NCBI RefSeq assembly: GCF_011745365.1
Contig: NW_024468915.1
Coordinates: 226,653 to 290,652 of the forward strand
Reading direction: 5' to 3'
DNA: 64,000 nucleotides
DNA from: Cryphonectria parasitica EP155
Taxonomy: Eukaryota > Ascomycota > Sordariomycetes > Diaporthales > Cryphonectriaceae
Positions 47,515-57,871 of this stretch are shown in pieces. Position 1 is the stretch's first letter. The number at the start of each line of letters is the position of its first letter. The position numbers and the translations under genes were made by a program. A model generated the notes under the pieces. That model did no database searches, was not told where the DNA came from, and saw only the letters and a program-made list of their open reading frames with translations.

Positions 47515-49272
47515 ATGGCACCTACAACCCTATTCGCCCTCTTGGGCCTGATGATGACAACGGTGCTCACTGGACGACCTTCAATGGCGCAGGTCCTTTC
47601 GAAGAGCAATGAGTCGGCCAGGGCCCTCGATGTGCCCTCCACGGTACCAGCAGGCCACCAGACTGTGGCCGCCAACTATGTTGGGTATTCTGTCGAGTTT
47701 GCATTCATGGCCGACTACGCCGGCAATGACTCGTACGACTTTTCAAGGCTCATTGCCCTATTCATGTGGAAGGAAAAGAAAAGGAATTCTATCGGTTTCA
47801 TGCAGCTAAGAGAGATGCTCCAGATATCCAAATGAGTTCTCCATCCGTCTTGTCGAGAACCTTTATAACATCACCGGCGAGTACCCGATGTTCAGGGCCG
47901 GCGGGAGCTCACAGAACAGGGTTACATACAACGCAAGCCAGGAGGTGGGCGTCATCAACACCTTTGACAGCCCAACAGACCAGCAGCCATCCGCCGTCAG
48001 CATCGGGCCAGCCTGGGTGCAGTCGTTCCAGCAGTTGCCAGAGGGGACCAAATACATCTACGGAACTAGCTTCTATGACCAGGACGATCCTCTTTGCGGA
48101 GGCTGCGATGGGCTCAACGAGACCGTTACCGAGGCGAAGCTCGTGTACGATGGCATCGGAGAGGCACTGTATGGGTACGAAATTGGAAACGAGGTCGACG
48201 GTACGTCGTGAGCCACCCTAGCGAGAAAGAGACTACATATAGCCATCTACCTCAGGGTCGTGTCTTGAAGTCTAACAAGCCTGCTTCTCTCTGCTTGACA
48301 GGTTGGCCCGGTGGCTCTCGAAGACCTATTAACTGGACGATCAATGTGTATGTCGCGCAGTGGGCACAGTACGCAGAGGCCGTGCTGGAAGCCATCGGGA
48401 TCGACGAGCCCCTCTTGCAGGGCTGCGCGTTTGAGGCACCGCGGCATCTGGGGTACAATGAGACGCCGTTCTGGAATGTCGAGAATGCAGTGGCTTTTGG
48501 CATGAACAAGACCTTGGCCGTGACGGTCGCAGACCACGACTACATGGGCGCGGCGTGCGACACCACCAGCTACCCGACCATCGAGGGCAACCTCTTGAAC
48601 CACACCCATGTGACCAGCATCCTCTACTACCACGACTACCTGGGCAACGCGACCGCCGGTTCCGGCATCCCGTATGTGCTGGGCGAGACCAACAGTATCT
48701 CGTGCCAGGGACAGCCAGGTATCTCGGACGTCTTCGCCGCAGCCTTGTGGTCTGTCGACTACGTCATGTACCTGGCCAGCCTCAAGGTGGAGCGAGTCTA
48801 TTTCCACAGCGGCACAAGCTTCTTTTACAGCGCCTGGCAGCCCATCGAGTGGAACGGTACCGCCGCGCACGTGAATCCGCTGTACTACGGCAATCTGTTC
48901 ACGTCAACGGTACTCGCAGGCGGGAATAAGCAGGTCGCCGTCCTGGCGAACGAGACAAGTTTCACTGCTTATGCTGTGTATGATGCAAACAGCACCGCGC
49001 TGCAGTCTGTGGTCATTGCGAACCTGGATATCTTCAACTCCACCATGCCGGCGGAGGATCGGTCGTACATCACCGTGCAGCTCCCAACCGAGTTTGAGGG
49101 GGGCGCAGTCCGGCGGCTGACGAATCCTGGTGTTGATACTGCCGAGAACATTACCTTTGCAGGCCAGTGGATTGGGGATGATGGATCTGTCCTTGGGTCC
49201 GAGGTTGTGGAGCCCTTGGAAAATAGTACTGTCTCTGTCGGGGCTGGTGAAGCAGTTCTGGTCTCTGTATGA
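47515..49272 (+). CDS. Secreted beta-glucuronidase, GH79 (521 aa)
   Basis: Exons 47,515-47,732, 47,824-48,200 and 48,302-49,272 join in phase (1,566 nt). Introns are GTACGA...CTCCAG and GTACGT...TGACAG. The protein opens with a signal peptide (about residues 1-25). The GH79 features are GEYPMFRAGGSS at about 91-102, the acid/base Glu196 in GYEIGNEVDG, and the nucleophile Glu327 in YVLGETNS. The C-terminal 130 residues form the beta-sandwich typical of fungal GH79 enzymes. Many N-x-S/T sites suggest a glycosylated secreted enzyme. Family members remove glucuronic acid or 4-O-methyl-glucuronic acid from arabinogalactan proteins and similar plant glycans, so a role in plant cell-wall use is likely; the exact substrate is inferred. 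The gene is convergent with the Trk gene, 202 bp apart. Confidence 0.9.
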
Positions 49273-49474
49273 AGATGGACACAGCATGGTGCGTATAGCG
49301 GACATGTGAGCGTAGCGAGCGCATGGTGGTCTAATGATGTTGGCCACAGCTCTTCGTAACGTAAAATATTGTCATCGAAAGGTATTTTCCAAGCAAAAGA
49401 AAGCCCATGGACCTTGGGTACAGTTCTCTCCCTCTTCTATTTTTCTTCTTTTTCGTCTTCGTCTCTCTCCCTCG
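49273..49474. terminator. Shared 3' region of convergent GH79 and Trk genes
   Basis: The 202-bp gap must contain both polyadenylation regions. I could not pick specific signals with confidence. Confidence 0.3.
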
Positions 49475-52032
49475 CTAGACATCAGAGTCCATACTCATCC
49501 TGCGACTCATACTTCTTCGTATACGATAGTCCTCCTCCTCTTCGCGATGAAGCTGTTCCCGCGGCAGCCTCACTGCCCTGTCCAGTGCCACGGGCAGCCC
49601 TCGATGCCGACCACGAAGCATAACCAGGCACAAGACCAACTTGCTCCCGGTATACCAACCGCCTGAGAAGCTGTAGGCTACGTTTGGTATACCAGTGCTG
49701 ATGCCGACAGTGCCATAAGCAGAGACGACCTCAAAGATAACATTGAAAACACTGTAGGTGACGGGATCGTCGAGAAAGTGGCGTGTCTCGATGGTGCTGA
49801 TAGTGAAAATGGCGAGGACGAGCCACCATATATCATGAGCAAGCTGGCCATGAATCTGCTGACTGATGAAGTCAATCCGGCTGTCTGCGTTCTCTTGTCG
49901 CGGTGCAGCGCCCACGCCATGTAGTGCAAAGTGACGCCGGATCGCGCGTGAGAGACGAGATGCTTTCGTCTCCCTAGTCCGACCCGGTCTGGAAGTGCTA
50001 CCCGTTGTGATGTTACTTCCTTGTCGTGAGAGACCACGATTCATTCCATTGGCCTGCTCTATATCGCCTTCAGGTTCTGGGTCGTCTGCATAGATACCCA
50101 GACTACGCTCCTCGTAGACATTGGAGTGACGTATGGTGATGACCACTGGGTATACTGAAATGTACATCATGATCACGTACTGGAAGACCGCGTTAGCACG
50201 TGACGATTTTTGTTCAGAGGCAGTCTAAAGTACAGAAGAGACGCGGTAGGTAGGGCCAGGGCAGGTTTCCAAGGGAGGATGAAGGGTTTCTTGGTGAGGG
50301 TTTTATCTTCTTCCCTTCAGGGCAAGCCGTATACAAAATACATACCAAGATCTGCAGTCCAATATACAAGCTACTGATGCCGACCACATAGAATCCGCCC
50401 GATCGAACAGCTATAGCATGCAGTCGAATTAGTGCCCGTAATCCTCTTCCCCGTCATCAGCCTACTCTGAGTTGTGCAAGAAGACGTACCTATACCCTGA
50501 AAAAGCCCATCAATAACCCTCGACCCTACCGGAATGGCCTCGATCGTTGGGTTCCCGAGGTTGAGGACCTCAAACGCGACCCAGTCGGTGGCATTGAGCA
50601 GGCACACCATGAAGAGGAGCCACCAAGTCTGACGGGCGGGAAACATATTCGTGTAGACGCGGCGGGGATACGTGAGGATGAACTTCAAGGTGAGCTTGAA
50701 GTCGTAGAGGGTCTCCTCATCCGTGGTGCAGCACAAGAGCTTAAGCATAGACCAGAACACGAACCGCAGCATAATCGGATAGGCCGTGTTGCCTGCGAGA
50801 ATCATGGCACCCATGACAATCAGGACGAAGTAGCTGTTCTGGAAAGGCACGACGTTGGCATCGATGACGGCCATGCCCGAGTTGTTGAATGCAGACACCC
50901 CAAAGAAGATGCCAGTCCACCAGGGGTTCAGGCCATTGGAGGTGGCCACCTCTGGCTTGTAGTTCGCAATCCAGGCCCCGAGCGCTATGCAGCCCAAGAA
51001 CTGCCACAACACAAAGTACAGGGGTACGACGACAGAAAGCATTCTCAGGGCCCGGTACTCGTGGCCACCCAGGTGCTCGCGCTCCTCGCTGCTGAGGTCA
51101 TGGAATTGTGAATTTCTGCCTGCGGTCTTGTTCGTCAGGAACCTGTGCAGCTGGACAGACAGGTTTGGGCTGTTCTCCGGCTGCTTCTTGGAAAGCCCGT
51201 TGGCGTCGACGGTGCCGGTGCGCCTCCTTGCCTGGCCATCATTGGCATAAGTACTTGATGTGGTCCTGACATCTCCGTGGCTCATCCCCAGTGGATCATT
51301 TGCAAACGTGATGTGGGCTCCGGTACCAGGCGATACATCTTGCGAGCCGTGTCCTTCGAGCCGTTGATTCATCTCATCCAGATCCGGCAGAGAGGCTGTG
51401 CGGCGGTCATTTTGTTGGCCGGCGACGACGCCATCGGTGTCATCCACGATAGGGGGTTGTGGCTGCTCCTCCTTTATCTTGGGCCCAAGGCCTGTGAGGG
51501 TCATGTCACCCGATGGCGTTGTCGTAGCCTTTCCAAAGGTCATGGACCTGAAGAAGGAGAGGGACCTGAGGCTCTTCGAGCTGTTCGGCCGCTTGTTTCT
51601 CTCCTTGTCCCTCTTCTCCCTCTCGGCCCTGACGATGTCCTCAAAGTGCTTCTCAAAGGCGTGAAGGCGGAAGGCCACGGTCCAGATCGAAACCCAAACG
51701 GTGCTGCCGAGGAGGATGAGGAGCCACAGGAGGACCTGCTGCCAGGTGGTCATCTGGCTAAGGTTGACAGTATTCAGGCCGGCCTCGGTCATGGCTGAGA
51801 CCACAAGGAACAGGCTGTCGGCATAGCTGATGCTGAAGGATGGGTTAGAGGATCCCCAGAAGATGAGGGAAGTAACCAAGGTGACCACGATGAAATAGGT
51901 GTAGTGGACGGTGATGAAGTTCAGCGGCGGCAGAAAGGCTCGCAGCTCATGAAGCAGACGAGAGGCTCGAGGATGCCCTTCGAGGCGAACTGCCCAGGAG
52001 CGCAGTATCCAGCCGTTTCCACGCGCGATCAT
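49475..52032 (-). CDS. Trk-type potassium transporter (770 aa)
   Basis: Exons 50,490-52,032, 50,346-50,410 and 49,475-50,179 join in phase (2,313 nt). Introns are GTACGT...CTATAG and GTATGT...TTCCAG. The start at 52,032 is the first Met of the frame (MIARGNGWILRSW). Trk/TrkH/HKT proteins carry potassium across the plasma membrane with four membrane-pore-membrane repeats. The four pore loops are visible: SAMTEAGLN at about 79-87, SAFNNSGMAV, VRSGGFYVV at the 65-bp exon, and SAYGTVGIS. A large cytoplasmic, Ser/Lys/Glu-rich insert (about residues 125-330) separates the first and second repeats, as in fungal Trk proteins. A second basic/Ser-rich loop follows repeat three. The C-terminus has LRGRHRGLPVALDRAV and a basic SMSRRMSMDSDV end. 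Confidence 0.9.
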
Positions 52033-52871
52033 CCTTATCCCCTCCAAGCCGCCGCGGAAGAGAGCGCGATCAAGTTGAGCGTAGACGGCTCACGGATTTG
52101 GCAAGGGATTCGAAGGAGATTGCATTGGACATCATCGACCGAAGGGAGAGAATGCGAGATCCTCACAAGGATGAAGTATAGTTGAATTGGAATAAAACAA
52201 AGGTTGGAGAAGAAGAACAAACCAAACACCACCCAATGTATTACAAGTACAGGAGTAGGGGTAAAGAATACACGTACAGAGGACGGCCTGGAAGAAGTAA
52301 AAATAAAGATTAAAGAAAACCCCTGTTCCCCACACCGCCCTTGCAGAGCAGGGCAGGCATGTCCCAATATGAGTAGCGGAAACTGTACCATGTAGCAGCT
52401 AGATCCTTGCCTTGATCTGACGACGTTGCATCCAATCAATCCTCCATGGCCCTTCATTCCATTGTCGTTGCTGAGTAAAGCAGACAAACATGCATATGAT
52501 AGATAATAGGGTGAGTGACCAGTGGGATCTGCAGGAAGAATGACACCGGGGATGAGACGTGATTGGAATGATCAGAATATAGGTCAATTCTGGGATGTAA
52601 ACTTCCCATGTTGGTATCATACATTTGCTTTTAAAGAGATGGTCTTCGACGTGGTTGCAATGGTCCTATTGATACAACTCTCTGTCTGTAGCAAGGATGG
52701 CCCAAGAGGGGCAAATTTGCCATCTCGTCATCCGTCACGAGTAACAAGACCTCAAGCCATTCGAAGAGCACCTGAGCGTGTCGACTGGGGCACATGCAAC
52801 CCAGTCTCTTCTCCAGATAGAGTAGGCAGGTATGCTCCTCATGGAATCTGCCCGATGCCATCTCAACCGCC
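52033..52871. other. Intergenic region, 840 bp
   Basis: It lies upstream of the Trk gene and downstream of the YTH1 gene (both on the minus strand). I see no gene or clear regulatory site. Confidence 0.6.
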
Positions 52872-53708
52872 CTAGTGCCTGCCACGATGTTTATGGCCAC
52901 CTCTCCCTCTCCAGCGTCCCCCACGTCCTCCAAATCTGCCCTGCTGATGGCCTCTATCCCGGTCGTGACCTCGGTCCCTGTCCCTCTCGCGGTCGCGGTC
53001 CCTATCCCCACGGTCTCTAAATGATCCTTCGTCGTCGTCGTCAAAGGTTTCTCGCCTGACCAGAGCCCCGTCCTCTTCGTCCTCCTTCTTCTCGACCTTG
53101 GCGCTCGGCTTTTCCAGGTCCTTTTGCCACCTAGGATGTGCGCCCTCTCTGCAGTCCCTCCCGTCGGGACAGAATCCGGCCAGAAAGTATGGGCACATCT
53201 TCTTGCGGGCGTGTTTCTTGGCGCACCTCGGCCCTAGCGGGCAGAAGCCCCTGTCATAGTGTGGGCACGGCGGCAGCTTGCTCTGGGGGTCGACGTGGAG
53301 GTAGAGGCACTCGTCGCCGTTGCTGCAGAAGCCATTTCTCAAGAAGAAATTGCACTCGGGCATCTTGCGTAGGTTGAACTCGTGTAGGAACTCGCAGCTC
53401 TCGCCCTTCTTGCACAGCCCCCGCAGCCAGTGCTTGCAGACCAGTGAGTTGAAGGCATGGCCGCCGCCACCGCCGTCTTGCTTAGCAGTGTTTGTGGCCG
53501 AGACGTGTCGCTCGGGGCAACGGGTGCCGAGTGGACAATGGCCGCTGCTGTAGGCCCTGCATATTGGTCTGTCGGCAGGGAGGCTGTGCAGGTAGGTCTT
53601 TTGGAGGAAAGGGGTAAACGAGAAGGAGGGCGACTGTTGGGGTGTCGACTTGGATAGCAGCTGCTCCGACAGCTGGGTCGCGACGGTGGCGGTGGCCGAC
53701 GGCGCCAT
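52872..53708 (-). CDS. YTH1: CPSF30/Yth1 mRNA 3'-end processing zinc-finger protein (278 aa)
   Basis: This intron-less gene encodes five CCCH zinc fingers in tandem: [77 protein letters not shown] and [20 protein letters not shown], at about residues 50-186. That number and spacing define Yth1/CPSF30, the subunit of the cleavage and polyadenylation factor that binds the AAUAAA-type signal in the nucleus. The tail is Arg/Asp- and Arg/Gly-rich ([20 protein letters not shown]), longer than in yeast. The frame is open upstream to 53,918 through a CA/ACC repeat; I chose the Met at 53,708, which avoids translating the microsatellite. It is divergent from the thioredoxin reductase gene. Confidence 0.9.
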   Translation of the reverse strand: MAPSATATVATQLSEQLLSKSTPQQSPSFSFTPFLQKTYLHSLPADRPICRAYSSGHCPLGTRCPERHVSATNTAKQDGGGGGHAFNSLVCKHWLRGLCKKGESCEFLHEFNLRKMPECNFFLRNGFCSNGDECLYLHVDPQSKLPPCPHYDRGFCPLGPRCAKKHARKKMCPYFLAGFCPDGRDCREGAHPRWQKDLEKPSAKVEKKEDEEDGALVRRETFDDDDEGSFRDRGDRDRDRERDRDRGHDRDRGHQQGRFGGRGGRWRGRGGHKHRGRH

Positions 53709-53827
53709 GATCCTGTCCTTTTTTGCCAACAAGTCGACAGCCGTCACAACACTGCTGTCGTCAGTGACTGCTATTATGTATTGGGTCTCTGAATTTCTTG
53801 TCACTACTGGTGCGGCTCTAAGAGCGG

Positions 53828-53828
<1 letters not shown>

Positions 53829-53868
<40 letters not shown>

Positions 53869-53890
53869 GTGGTGGTGGTGGTGGTGGTGG
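53829..53890. repeat. (TG)n and (GGT)n microsatellites
   Basis: About 18 TG units are followed after three bases by seven GGT units. On the minus strand this is CA and ACC, in the likely 5' leader of YTH1. Confidence 0.85.
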
Positions 53891-54509
53891 CGGCGCGGTG
53901 GTGCTGGGTGTTGTGCAAGTGATTGTTTCTGGGAGGTTCGCTCAGTAGTGGTAACCTTCTCTTACTATGTACAGTAGTAGTGCTGCAAGTTGTGCAACGG
54001 GTACCAACTTGTTGTTAGCTGGATTATCGATAGCAGTGGGCCCCAGCGGTAACAGTCAGCGGGACGAGGTGTGGGGTTCCAGAAGTGATACAATGAGTAC
54101 TAGTACGTACTGAGAGGGGTACGTACAGGCTTGGGTGTGTTCCGTTCATCGGCCCTTGCATACTTTAGACTCCCCTCACTAGATTTGGTACGCCGCCCCC
54201 AAATATGACCTGACAAATCTGAGTGAAGGGGATTTGCAGAATTGGAGAAATTGCGACGGAAGAGAAAACGAGAAGAAAAAGAGACGGAGCAAAAAAAAAG
54301 AAGACAAGATCGCGTCAACATGCAAAGCCACCTTGATATAATAATCAATTGATCTATACAATACCATACTTCTTCCTCAAAAGATACTAGAGTGCAAGTC
54401 ACTGACAAATCTGAAATCATAAACGTCTATCAGCCCCACACACCCCACCATAGTACAAATATCCGATCTCGTCGACTCCCGAGTCGCAACGTCTTTTTTG
54501 TCGCAATAG

Positions 54510-54749
54510 CGTCAACTTCCTCCTCCTGCTTGTTTCCCCTCCTTACAAGACCACACACTCTCTCTGCCTCTTCTCGAGCACCGGCCCGGGTCTCCAACCG
54601 TCAAGCTGTCTTTCAAGTATTTCTTCACGCGACCTCTACGCTCCAGCGCCACGAGCCTGTCTGTAGCTGCTCTTGCTACTGCAGGTTTCAAGACCCAGAC
54701 GCGCTTCTTCTCCTCCTCCGACCTGCCCACCAGCTTCAGCTCCGTCAAG
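54510..54749 (+). other. AUG-less in-frame extension before thioredoxin reductase
   Basis: The frame of the thioredoxin reductase start codon stays open for 80 codons upstream, after a TAG at 54,507. It contains no ATG. From 54,603 it reads KLSFKYFFTRPLRSSATSLS, then AALATAGFKTQTRFFSSSDL: rich in Arg, Ser, Ala and Thr, nearly free of acidic residues, with a TRFFSSS site typical of mitochondrial processing. Near-cognate codons in phase include CTG at 54,606 (A at -3) and ACG at 54,651 (G at -3). The stretch before GTTTC at 54,684 also looks like a splice acceptor (TTGCTACTGCAG). Either route could make a mitochondrial isoform. This is inference from composition. Confidence 0.45.
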
Positions 54750-55868
54750 ATGTCCAGCCACACCAAGGTTCTTGGTATGTCCTCTTCCTCCCCCCCCCCC
54801 CCCCTCCTCTCTCTCTTGGTCCCTTGGTTCTCTTGGCTATTGCGTTGCTAACCCTGCCTGCCTGCCTTGTCTGTCTCTCCAGTCATCGGTTCTGGGCCTG
54901 CTGCCCATACCGCCGCCATCTACCTGGCCCGTGCCAACCTCGAGCCCACCCTCTACGAAGGCTTCATGGCCAACGGCATAGCCGCGGGCGGTCAGCTGAC
55001 CACGACCACCGATGTCGAGAACTTCCCCGGCTTTCCCGACGGCATAATGGGCGGCGCGCTCATGGACAACATGCGCAAGCAGTCTGAGCGCTTTGGCACC
55101 AAGATCATCAGCGAGACCATCGCCGACCTGGACCTCTCCAGCCGGCCCTTCAAGTACGCGACCGAGTGGGACTCCGACACCAAGCACACGGCGGACACCG
55201 TTATCATTGCCACCGGCGCCACCGCCCGCCGCCTGGGTCTTGTCGGCGAGGACAAGTACTGGAACAATGGCGTCTCGGCATGTGCAGTCTGCGACGGCGC
55301 CGCTCCCATCTTCCGCAAGAAGCCCCTGGTTGTCATCGGCGGCGGTGACTCGGCCGCGGAGGAGGCCATGTTCCTGACCAAGTACGCGAGCCACGTCACC
55401 GTGCTCGTCCGCAGAGACCAGCTCCGCGCCAGCAACATCATGGCCAAGAGGCTCCAGAACCACAAGGACGTCACCATCAAGTGGAACACGGTCGGTACCG
55501 AGATCAAGGGCGACGACAAGGGCCTCATGAGCCACCTGGTCGTCAAGAACGTCCAGACGGGCGCCGAGGAGACGCTCGAGGCCAACGGCCTGTTCTACGC
55601 CATAGGCCACGACCCAGCCTCCACCCTCGTCAAGGGCCAGATCGACACGGATGAGGACGGCTACATCGTCACCAAGAACGGCACGCCCCTGACAAACATC
55701 GAGGGTGTCTACGCTGCCGGCGACGTCCAGGACAAGAGGTACAGGCAGGCTATCACGAGCGCAGGTTCGGGCTGTATGGCCGCCCTCGAGGCCGAAAAGT
55801 TCCTTTCGGAGCACGAAGAGGCCGAGGCACCAGTCACGGCGGAACAGAACTGGGGCGAGAAGGCGTGA
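54750..55868 (+). CDS. Thioredoxin reductase (NADPH), low-molecular-weight type (336 aa)
   Basis: Exons 54,750-54,774 and 54,883-55,868 join in phase (1,011 nt; intron GTATGT...CTCCAG with GCTAAC branch and a 15-C run at 54,790-54,804). The start at 54,750 has context GTCAAGATGT and is the first ATG of the region. The protein is the fungal/bacterial-type flavoenzyme that reduces thioredoxin with NADPH. Visible features are the FAD-binding GSGPAA (residues 11-16), [17 protein letters not shown] (44-60), the redox-active Cys142-Ala-Val-Cys145, the NADPH-binding [10 protein letters not shown] (161-170), and the second FAD block YAAGDVQD near the C-terminus. It is the electron source for ribonucleotide reductase, sulfate assimilation and peroxide defence. 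It is divergent from YTH1 and may also be made as a mitochondrial form. Confidence 0.93.
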
Positions 55869-56488
55869 ACCGAACGATCTGATTCTCGAGTCCGGCTGTG
55901 ATTCATTTTCTTGTTTTATACAATAGACAGCTTGAGAGAGCTAAACAAATAGAGAAATATAGAATCAGATACCAGACATTTTCCTGCCAAGTCTTTGTAC
56001 ATCGCACTTTGAATCAAATACGCATGAGGAAATTCAATGTACATGAAGACGCACCTCATCAACGACCAGCCCCCCTTTGTTCGCTTGGTCAAAGGTTGCT
56101 TTTGTTTGCCTGTAGCATGTGAAGCATTCTGTCTCCTTGAAGACCCCTCACATTCGTCAGTGCGTGAATCGATGATGAAATAAACATTGTCAATGCACAT
56201 GTTCCATCTTGTCCCTTGCTTGTGCTGGGGTCTATGGGTGATGGGGCGCGTTGCATTCACAAGGAGATAGTGGCAGGCCTCCTGCATTTGTGTTATCTGT
56301 TCAGCAGCAGCTCCTCCCGCCTTCCCAACCTTATTCTCTCTTCCCCCTCCTTTTCTGACTTCACAAACATATAAAGGCAGTAGAAGCCCTCGTGGAACCA
56401 GACAGATCAACATCATCTTTTCTACTCTTCTACTACCATACATCAAAATCAAAATCCAACTGAGATCAACGCAGCACCCCCAATCACC
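55869..56488. other. Intergenic region, 620 bp
   Basis: It holds the 3' region of thioredoxin reductase and the promoter of the next small gene (TATA box at 56,370). A 178-codon minus-strand frame (55,916-56,452) has no recognisable content and overlaps that promoter, so I do not call it. Confidence 0.6.
56370..56375 (+). promoter_or_regulatory. TATA box of the small Tyr-rich protein gene
   Basis: TATAAA lies 119 bp before the start codon at 56,489. A pyrimidine-rich leader with CATCATCTTTTC and CAAAATC-like stretches follows, typical of strongly expressed fungal genes. Confidence 0.55.
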
Positions 56489-57014
56489 ATGTCTGGTAGA
56501 GGTTACTCGTACAAGAGCTCCGGCACCAACTCAGAGGTGAGCAGAGAGCACTCGTCCTACTTCTGCTGTCTAACTTTCTTCCTTCACATTGGTGTACTTA
56601 TGACACGTCTGACCTCGTCTTGGCCAGGGCAACCACTACTGTGCCCGTGACTACGGCAATGGCTCCAACGCCTACCACTACTCCAACCAGTGAGTCCATC
56701 CCATACTGCGGCGCATCACTGAGCTTGGCTGTTTGTTTCGCAGAGCGACAAAGTAACTTATCGATCATGACTCTAAGGGACGGATCCTACTACTACTCCA
56801 ACCCTAATGGCTCCGTAAGTTGGCACCTCCTTACACAAGAAGCACTGGGTGGAAGGTGGTTAGCTGATGAACTTATACGTTGGCTCCCTTGATCAAGACG
56901 TACTACAACAACGGTTCTGGAGGCTCGACCTACACCTCTCCCAGCGGTGGTCAGTACTCTTCTGGGTACGGTAGCAGCAGCTCGGGCAGCGGCAGCAGCG
57001 GTAGCCGCAAGTGA
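56489..57014 (+). CDS. Small Tyr/Asn/Gly/Ser-rich conserved protein (87 aa)
   Basis: Four tiny exons join in phase: 56,489-56,536, 56,628-56,689, 56,778-56,814 and 56,898-57,014 (264 nt). Donors are GTGAGC, GTGAGT and GTAAGT. The protein begins MSGRGYSYKSSGTNSEGNHY, has CARDYGNGSNAYHYSNQ and DGSYYYSNPNGSTYYNNGSG, and ends in a Gly/Ser repeat with SRK. It has only one Cys and no signal peptide or membrane segment. I recall similar short proteins in other filamentous fungi, without a known function. The repeated Tyr-Tyr-Ser-Asn units and low-complexity composition suggest an intrinsically disordered, possibly self-associating protein. Intron sequence (about 90, 88 and 83 bp) makes up half the gene. 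Confidence 0.75.
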
Positions 57015-57871
57015 TTCATTCACACAAGATGCTCATGGCTGAAACGTTGAAACAGCGATGGGCGTCGAGGAGCTGGGGTGATACGTGGTGTCTGTCCAGC
57101 AAGAGAATCAACCAAGTTGTTCGTCCCGAGGCATACAAGATTGGTGACGATCACTCTGGACGCTTCCAAGATGAACGTAGTGTCATAGTGGATCGACTTT
57201 GACAACTCCGACTGGTTCATAGACCACCAACTGATGTTGACTACTAACCACTACCAAGACAGGCTCTGCAGGCCGCCGATACGTTCACTACTTAAAGCAA
57301 TTAACAATGATGTACGCGAAAAAGTGTGTGCTGATCAGTGATGCATTCTTTGACTCTCAATGAGCGTATGAAGAGCAATGTTTTGTTTCAGTGGCTTGAT
57401 GGCAGTAAATTGTTCAAAACCCACCAGGAGAGAGCATCTACGTTGATTTCCCAATCACTCCAATAGCCGAGGCGGCCAAGAAATCACAACCGCGGGCGGA
57501 GCCGTTGATGGTGTCATTATGCCTATATATTAATACATTGAAGGTTTGGCTCTATTGGAGAATTTTTAGAGTTTTCTTACCAATCTTTCCTTCTTGGCCT
57601 TAATTTGTCATGATTATAGCATGAAGCTCCCTGCCACGGATTTGCTGTGGATTATATTGATATCCCGTTGCCCGCAGCGGCAATGACACGCGGTTGCGGA
57701 CACAGCGATGGCGTGCCATGTGTTCATTATATTTGAACCCCGCACGTATCCTTCAGGTTCTCTTTTGAGTTTCACTTTTCCGTGTTCATATCTTGTACCA
57801 TCTCGTATGTGTGAACTGGTATTGCCACGTCATTTTTGAATCAGAAGAAAGAAAAAAAGAAGACCTGAAGG
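57015..57871. other. Intergenic region, 860 bp
   Basis: It lies between the small Tyr-rich protein gene and the NmrA-like gene, both rightward. It has G+C-rich patches around 57,465-57,500 (including CCGCGG) and 57,668-57,715, and AT-rich ones between. I see no gene. Confidence 0.6.

Larger units (their letters stand above)
53709..54749. promoter_or_regulatory. Bidirectional promoter region, YTH1 and thioredoxin reductase
   Basis: The 1-kb gap between two divergently transcribed housekeeping genes holds a (TG)n tract (53,829-53,865) and a (GGT)n tract (53,869-53,890), both in the YTH1 leader side. The right part (54,510-54,749) is an open, AUG-less frame in phase with thioredoxin reductase, described separately. 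Confidence 0.5.

Noticed and set aside
51277..51798. 173-codon frame antisense to the Trk gene
   Set aside because: It lies opposite the cytoplasmic loop of the transporter and is a shadow.
54837..55814. 325-codon open frame antisense to thioredoxin reductase
   Set aside because: It mirrors the strongly biased codons of the thioredoxin reductase gene; it is a shadow frame.
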